The position numbers were made by a program, and so were the translations under genes. Positions 59,961 to 64,000 of a DNA stretch of 64,000 nucleotides are shown piece by piece. The stretch is from Sclerodactyla briareus (taxonomy: Eukaryota > Echinodermata > Holothuroidea > Dendrochirotida > Sclerodactylidae). Within the stretch, counting starts at the first letter, position 1, and every line of letters begins with the position of its first letter. The stretch lies in assembly GCA_026419785.1 (NCBI GenBank), contig JAODTK010005592.1, forward strand, positions 124,001-188,000. The letters are read 5' to 3'. A model generated the notes under the pieces. The model was not told the origin of the DNA. It saw only the letters and a program-made list of their open reading frames with translations, and made no database searches.

Positions 59961-60076
59961 CCAGCTTGACTGTATTCCTGACATCCAAATGAATGCAGGC
60001 TCCCCTTGCAGTCCAGGATCATGCTGAACTCCCCGCCACAGGCGACCTGAACGATGGGGTAACCACGGTAGTCAAT
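59961..60076 (-). CDS. rcc2: RCC2 exon, RCC1-repeat blade
   Basis: Third visible exon. It encodes IDYRGYPIVQVACGGEF and SMILDCKGSLHSFGCQEYSQ, matching vertebrate NGQPITKMACGAEFSMIMDCKGNLYSFGCPEYGQ nearly residue for residue. The acceptor is TTGTTCCCTTGCAG with a good pyrimidine tract, and the donor follows CTGG|GTAAGC. At the very end one extra A turns the expected QLG into QAG; without it the codon Leu-Gly joins cleanly to GHN at the start of the next exon. GGEFSMI is the conserved blade core of the RCC1 fold. No alternative family fits this string as well. Confidence 0.9.
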
Positions 60077-60097
60077 CTGCAAGGGAACAAAAAGAGC

Positions 60098-60178
60098 ATA
60101 TATATATATGTATATGTGAATATATATATGTATATGTGAATATATATATGTATATGTGAATATATATATGTATACATT
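60098..60178. repeat. 20-bp AT-rich minisatellite
   Basis: Four units of ATATATATATGTATATGTGA, very uniform, starting about 20 bp upstream of the RCC2 exon acceptor (exon 59,961-60,076) and abutting the L2-like tail. Its length may vary between individuals. Confidence 0.9.
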
Positions 60179-60480
60179 TATGGAGCGCCTTTTCAAAAAG
60201 ACACAAAGCGCTGGAGGACGAACAATACACAAGTACAAAAACAGCAGCGGAAATTAAATTAATAAGCGTCTTTTGATGTGTCTCTTGAAGGAAGCAACAA
60301 ACGAACGGTTGGTCAATCTCATCAAGGCCATGGAAGAGGCTCCCAGGACTTGTGTTCGTCTCAGGTACTCGCCAGAGAAGATGAAGAAAACGGTGCAGAC
60401 GATTCTGTTGAACCTGGTGTTCCATGTCCAAGTGGTAACGGCTGGGTTAGGGATGACACTCATTGTTAAGGGTATTTAAC
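60178..60480 (-). mobile_element. L2-like LINE 3' end
   Basis: On the minus strand, SFVASFKRHIKRRLLI (about 60,255-60,330) resembles the FKxxLKxxL end of LINE ORF2. It is followed by a tail with AGCGCTTTGTGTC and GGCGCTCCATAAATG, the self-complementary GCGC tail typical of L2-type LINEs and the SINEs they move. The tail is followed at once by an AT-rich 20-bp minisatellite, which could have grown from the element's terminal simple repeat. It sits in the RCC2 intron 60,077-61,719, in the same orientation as the gene. The 5' limit is uncertain. Confidence 0.6.
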
Positions 60481-60739
60481 AATGAGTGGGCTCCCAAACC
60501 GATAGTCTCGCCTGTTTTGCGATCAGTAGGTTGTACCTGTTAAGGTATACAGTTGGTTTCCAATCCTGATTTCAATGGTCAAGAGGAAGTGGTTTGCAAA
60601 GTAGCCTTCATATAGCCCGATCAGAAGAACGTGGATGGAGGTGTAGAGTTTATATTCAGCACCAAGTGTTTACAAATACACTACTAACCAGTGAGTAGTT
60701 CCATTTGGATTCAATTGACTGGAGTAAACCACGTGTGAT

Positions 60740-61180
60740 GATGAAAATGCGATTAAATTCAAAATTTGCATAAATAATAATGCAAATTAGACAATTATTG
60801 ACATAATGTCCTCATCTCTACTTTTGAATATGCAGAATCCGAGGTGGACTCTGTATACACCATGTTTCATTGAAATTCAACAAATTTAGTTACAGAATTT
60901 GAATTAAACGATGCTTAATTAGACACTTAAATGGATCAGATTTCTCGATCTCAGGATCTGCTGGCAGACCACTAGGTTTTGGGGGAATCAAAATTTGCAT
61001 AATTTTATGCAATACTAGAAAAAGTTTGAATGACCTCAAATTAACTTATGTTTGAATTTCTCAGGACTGAAGGTAGACATACAACAAAAGTTTCTTGGAA
61101 ATCTGACAAACTTGAAAACTCATTGGCATAAATTATGCAATTAGTCTAGTAAATTAGCACATATCCTGCTGAGAATATTG
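60740..61180. repeat. Degenerate repeat with GCATAAATTATGCAAATTAG motif
   Basis: In an RCC2 intron. It contains TTTGCATAAATAATAATGCAAATTAG, TTGCATAATTTTATGCAA, GGCATAAATTATGCAATTAG and CTCAGGACTGAAGGTAGAC at intervals of about 120-150 bp. A related array lies at 53,380-53,960 (GGGCATAAATTATGCAAATT near 53,672). Each motif is itself palindromic. Non-coding. Confidence 0.55.
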
Positions 61181-61719
61181 ACCAGTCAATCTATCCATTA
61201 TCCTTTGCCTATATGCCAAACCACATCTCCCATTAGCCTCGATGGTTTGCCTGTACGCTTGCTAATGATCTCAAACAATGAATACATGAAGAAGGGGTAA
61301 TTATCCTACTTAACTACTAACTTCCCTGGCCAAAATCTACGGATTGTGTTCACCCCCCTGCCTGATATCAGATAATTTTTTTTTAACATTGGTCTCACGG
61401 TTTGGGTGAATCCTGCTAATGGAGACGAGTAGCCATACCACACCAAAGTGATTGCAAATCTCTTCATTCAGGGGAAGACAAATTTGGATTGCAGAATCGT
61501 CCAATTAGTAAAATTATTACTAGAGGCAGATTTGTACGGCACAGAGGCAGCCTTTTTTTTTTCACATGTGAGTGTGCCGACAGACCATCCTCGTCCTTCT
61601 ATGGGTACATGGTGCGAAATTTGTGGATCACATATGACATTCTAGGTGATACTGTTACCCAACAACCTGTTTCATTATTCAAAATCCATGAAAGAGAAAC
61701 TAGATTGGGATTAGCATAC

Positions 61720-61807
61720 CTTACAGGGGGTAGCAACTGAGGCCTCTGACAAGCCTATACCAGCTGACCAAGACGATTGTCACCACAGGCATAGACTGAC
61801 CCTTCAT
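61720..61807 (-). CDS. rcc2: RCC2 exon, RCC1-repeat blade
   Basis: Second visible exon of RCC2 on the minus strand. It reads EGSVYACGDNRLGQL followed, after one missing base, by GIGLSEASVATPCK. It aligns with vertebrate TGSVFAFGENKMGQLGLGNQTDAVPSPAQ. The acceptor is TTTCGTAG|AT and the donor TGTAAG|GTATGC. Splice phase agrees on both sides: the preceding exon ends in a single G that makes Asp with AT, and this exon ends on a complete Lys codon. Its intron to the next exon is about 1.64 kb and contains an L2-like LINE tail and a 20-bp minisatellite. The single-base slip at GQL|GIG is the only lesion. Confidence 0.85.
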
Positions 61808-62720
61808 CTACGAAAATGATGAAAATGAAAAATATGAAATGAAATCTGGGCCATCAGAGATGTGAGAGTGATATTTAATTTTATGTTTATCTGGTTGAAA
61901 TGAGCTAAACCAAACCCTGAGTTCATGAGGTAACCAGTTGAAAGCAAGTGAAAAATGTTCTCTACACTCCCATCATCACGGAGGACCATGCCAACATTAT
62001 ATGTTGGTGGGGTGGGTTGTGTGTGCAGTGCATACAAACTCAACCCCCCTCAGGGGCTAACCTAGCATTTAAACAAACACCCATTCGCAACAACGTGAAT
62101 GCTGTTTTCGAATGTAGCCACTTTCCTACTCAAGAAATAAGTGGGTTAAATTTTGGTAAGATTGGATTCAACTCACCAATCAAAATGTAATCAATATGAT
62201 TCAGAATTATACACGCCCACCTTTTGATTAGACCTCACTGCAGAAAGCAACAAGAAGTTCCCATTCCGCGCTTTCAATTTCAGCCCTCCTTTCTCACCAC
62301 GAAGCTGCCCATCTCATGTATTTACTGATACAAGATGACAATTGAGAAAAAAAAAAATCCATTGGATGATGTAGAGTCAAACTTCATGATTTTGTGGAAT
62401 AAGTCCCCGTGATGACATCATACTTCGCGTTGTGGCCAGCCGTCTTTTTTTTCAATTCCGCAGAAAAAAACCTGATCACCATTTTCTCCAAGGGAAAGAA
62501 ATGACTGAGTGCTGTTATTCGGACTAGAAGTTCTCTCTTGCAGATGAGGTATCGAATGATAGCATTCATTTTCAATATCATTGATGCTCATTTTCTCGAA
62601 AATTTCAAAGGCTGAATGGAACTTTAACAAATTAGGCAGTCATTGACAACACCATTTCCCATTCATTCACCTCTGCTACTCATGTCGGATAAAAATTGGG
62701 TCAATTTTCCCACAAGTTAC

Positions 62721-62847
62721 CTGTGAGACATAGTGAGTGGGTCCTTCCACAAGCTGCATTGACGATGTTTGTTTCTGAGAGTATCGATGAGTGTGGCGAT
62801 CCACCCGCTCAGAGTGACCCAGACAAGCTGTTCTTGTTCATTCCGGC
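62721..62847 (-). CDS. rcc2: RCC2 exon (first visible), RCC1-repeat blade
   Basis: Most upstream exon of the minus-strand RCC2 gene that I can find. RCC2 (TD-60) is a seven-bladed RCC1-type beta-propeller that acts at centromeres and midzone in mitosis and in Rac1/RalA control. The exon encodes RNEQ-QL, LGHSERVDRHT and SILSETNIVNAACGRTHSLCLT-like segments, aligning with the vertebrate GRNEKGQLGHGDTKRVE to SAACGRNHTLALT portion. The hallmark AACGRTHSL is clear. The acceptor ends in CTATCCAG and the donor is CACAG|GTAACTTG. The first two bases GC complete a Gly codon from the previous exon. Two single-base slips are needed, one after QL and one after DRHT. The upstream exons (NLWGPHRYG and LWSWG regions in vertebrates) are not found between 62,850 and 64,000 and presumably lie outside. 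Confidence 0.85.
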
Positions 62848-64000
62848 CTGGATAGGTCAAAAAGTGGGAATTTTCGGGTCAGTTGACAACAGTAACACAA
62901 TTTCAAAAAAAAAACTGCAGGTTATATGGCAAGTGTTCAAAGGTCAAGGAAGTTGCAGAAAGTTGAAATGAAACAAATTAAAACCTATATAGATAAAAGA
63001 GCGTATTTCATAACCTCTAAAACACAATTGGTTTTAAATGCATCCCCTCTTTGTGTTATCTACAATAATTGTTTAGGTCTAATTACGCCGCAAGAAGAAC
63101 CCAAATGGATATCCCTATCAAAATACGCAGTACTCACTGACATTTTAATTTTTGTGAAAGTGGAAAAAACAAGCTAATTTTTTTTCTAATGCATGAATGC
63201 ATTTGGCCAAATATTCTTCAAAACTCTGTGGATTTTTCATTCAAACTAGGCTTACCATTTTCGTGTGACAGGGTTCTGAAAAGGTTGAATTTAACATTGA
63301 CTTTGCAATAAGCAGATGCTAGTCTTCCCCTTGGGATGTCACAAAAACATTATGTAATGAGAGTTTTCCCCCTTTTAACTGTCTTACTGATGGGAAGTGA
63401 GTAACTATGGGGGTTGGATTTACTTAATATAATAATCAAAAGGAATCATAATCTTCAAGTCATGTTCAGCACTTCCAATGTCGTTTAAAGTTGCTGTTCA
63501 TTTGAAGTAATAAAATAGCTTATTCACCGCAACTTCCGACAAAACGACACGGTGAACCTACGAATATAGAAGACTGCACCAGATGATATCATCATTGATT
63601 AATACACAATGTATTCAAAAGTCAAGTGACCCATAACTGCAGCCAGGTGTATTCAAGTTAGTAAGAAACAATAGGACAGTGGGGTTGTGTCTTTGTTTTA
63701 AAACACAGAACCTTCAAGGATTTCTTAGTCTCTAGCTATCAATGCCGGTTTCTGAGAGGGGGGGGGGGGGGAGGAGTTACCGCCTTTTTGCACCCCCATT
63801 TTTTCAGCTGTGGGTAAGCAGCTATACAAGTTCATGTCTCTCCGTCTGTTCGTCACATTCACTCAACTTCGACAGTAAACGTACATGCGATTAGGTTAAA
63901 ACTTGGTGGGGGGATGAGACATGCCACCGGCTAGGCCGAGTTAACATTTCTGTTTGCATAGTGTAATTATATTTCAATTAATTACCTAAATTAGTCTCCC

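Noticed and set aside
62850-64000. Search for upstream RCC2 exons (SWG, WGPHRYG regions)
   Set aside because: No matching translation with an acceptable splice site was found, so they are probably outside the window.
1-64000. LTR-bearing or capsid-bearing elements
   Set aside because: No paired long direct repeats, primer-binding sites or protease/integrase motifs were recognised; the RT signals seen are of LINE type.

Overview
This is a stretch of an intron-rich animal nuclear genome, probably a marine invertebrate and plausibly a deuterostome. No rRNA, mitochondrial or prokaryotic gene organisation is visible. The evidence for this is one spliced RCC1-repeat gene (RCC2/TD-60) with canonical GT..AG introns of 0.9-2.3 kb, several L2/CR1/Jockey-type LINEs, a tRNA-derived SINE, and many hAT-, PIF/Harbinger- and mariner-type non-autonomous DNA elements. 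The taxon is an inference and the sequence alone does not settle it.

The only gene I can name is rcc2 on the minus strand, occupying about 52.16-62.85 kb. Seven consecutive exons are recognisable, including the 3' terminal one; the 5' exons must lie beyond position 64,000. Joined exon by exon, the product follows vertebrate RCC2 from the middle of the beta-propeller to its end, then continues into a K/E/A-rich tail. About ten single-base slips interrupt the frame although splice sites and residues are well kept, which looks more like an unpolished long-read assembly than a pseudogene. The intron between exons 4 and 3 of the visible set holds decayed tandem copies of a piece of exon 4, the most unusual local event in the window.

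The rest is repeat-rich intergenic DNA. From 1 to 29 kb there are no genes I can support, but there are datable transposon insertions: a PIF/Harbinger-like MITE (2.4-2.9 kb), a hAT MITE with a perfect 8-bp target duplication (6.49-6.79 kb), its inverted sister (20.25-20.55 kb), a third copy of the same family split by a different 1.5-kb hAT-like element (27.4-29.1 kb), three LINE 3' ends (15.5-16.05, 17.5-17.8, 22.5-22.7 kb) and a SINE (18.5-19.0 kb). From 31 to 35.1 kb lies one LINE with ORF1, endonuclease and reverse transcriptase remnants in order on the minus strand. From 35.7 to 44.7 kb there are a TA-flanked MITE, degenerate satellites and a region marked by recurring CGCG-rich hairpins. 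A GC-rich, coding-like patch on the plus strand at 45.4-46.1 kb may be an exon of an unidentified gene. A Buster-type hAT MITE with a perfect 8-bp duplication sits at 50.36-50.63 kb, just downstream of rcc2.

Long runs of G or C (10-17 bases) are scattered throughout and are unusual in number. I saw no convincing CRISPR array, intact tRNA gene, rRNA or LTR element.
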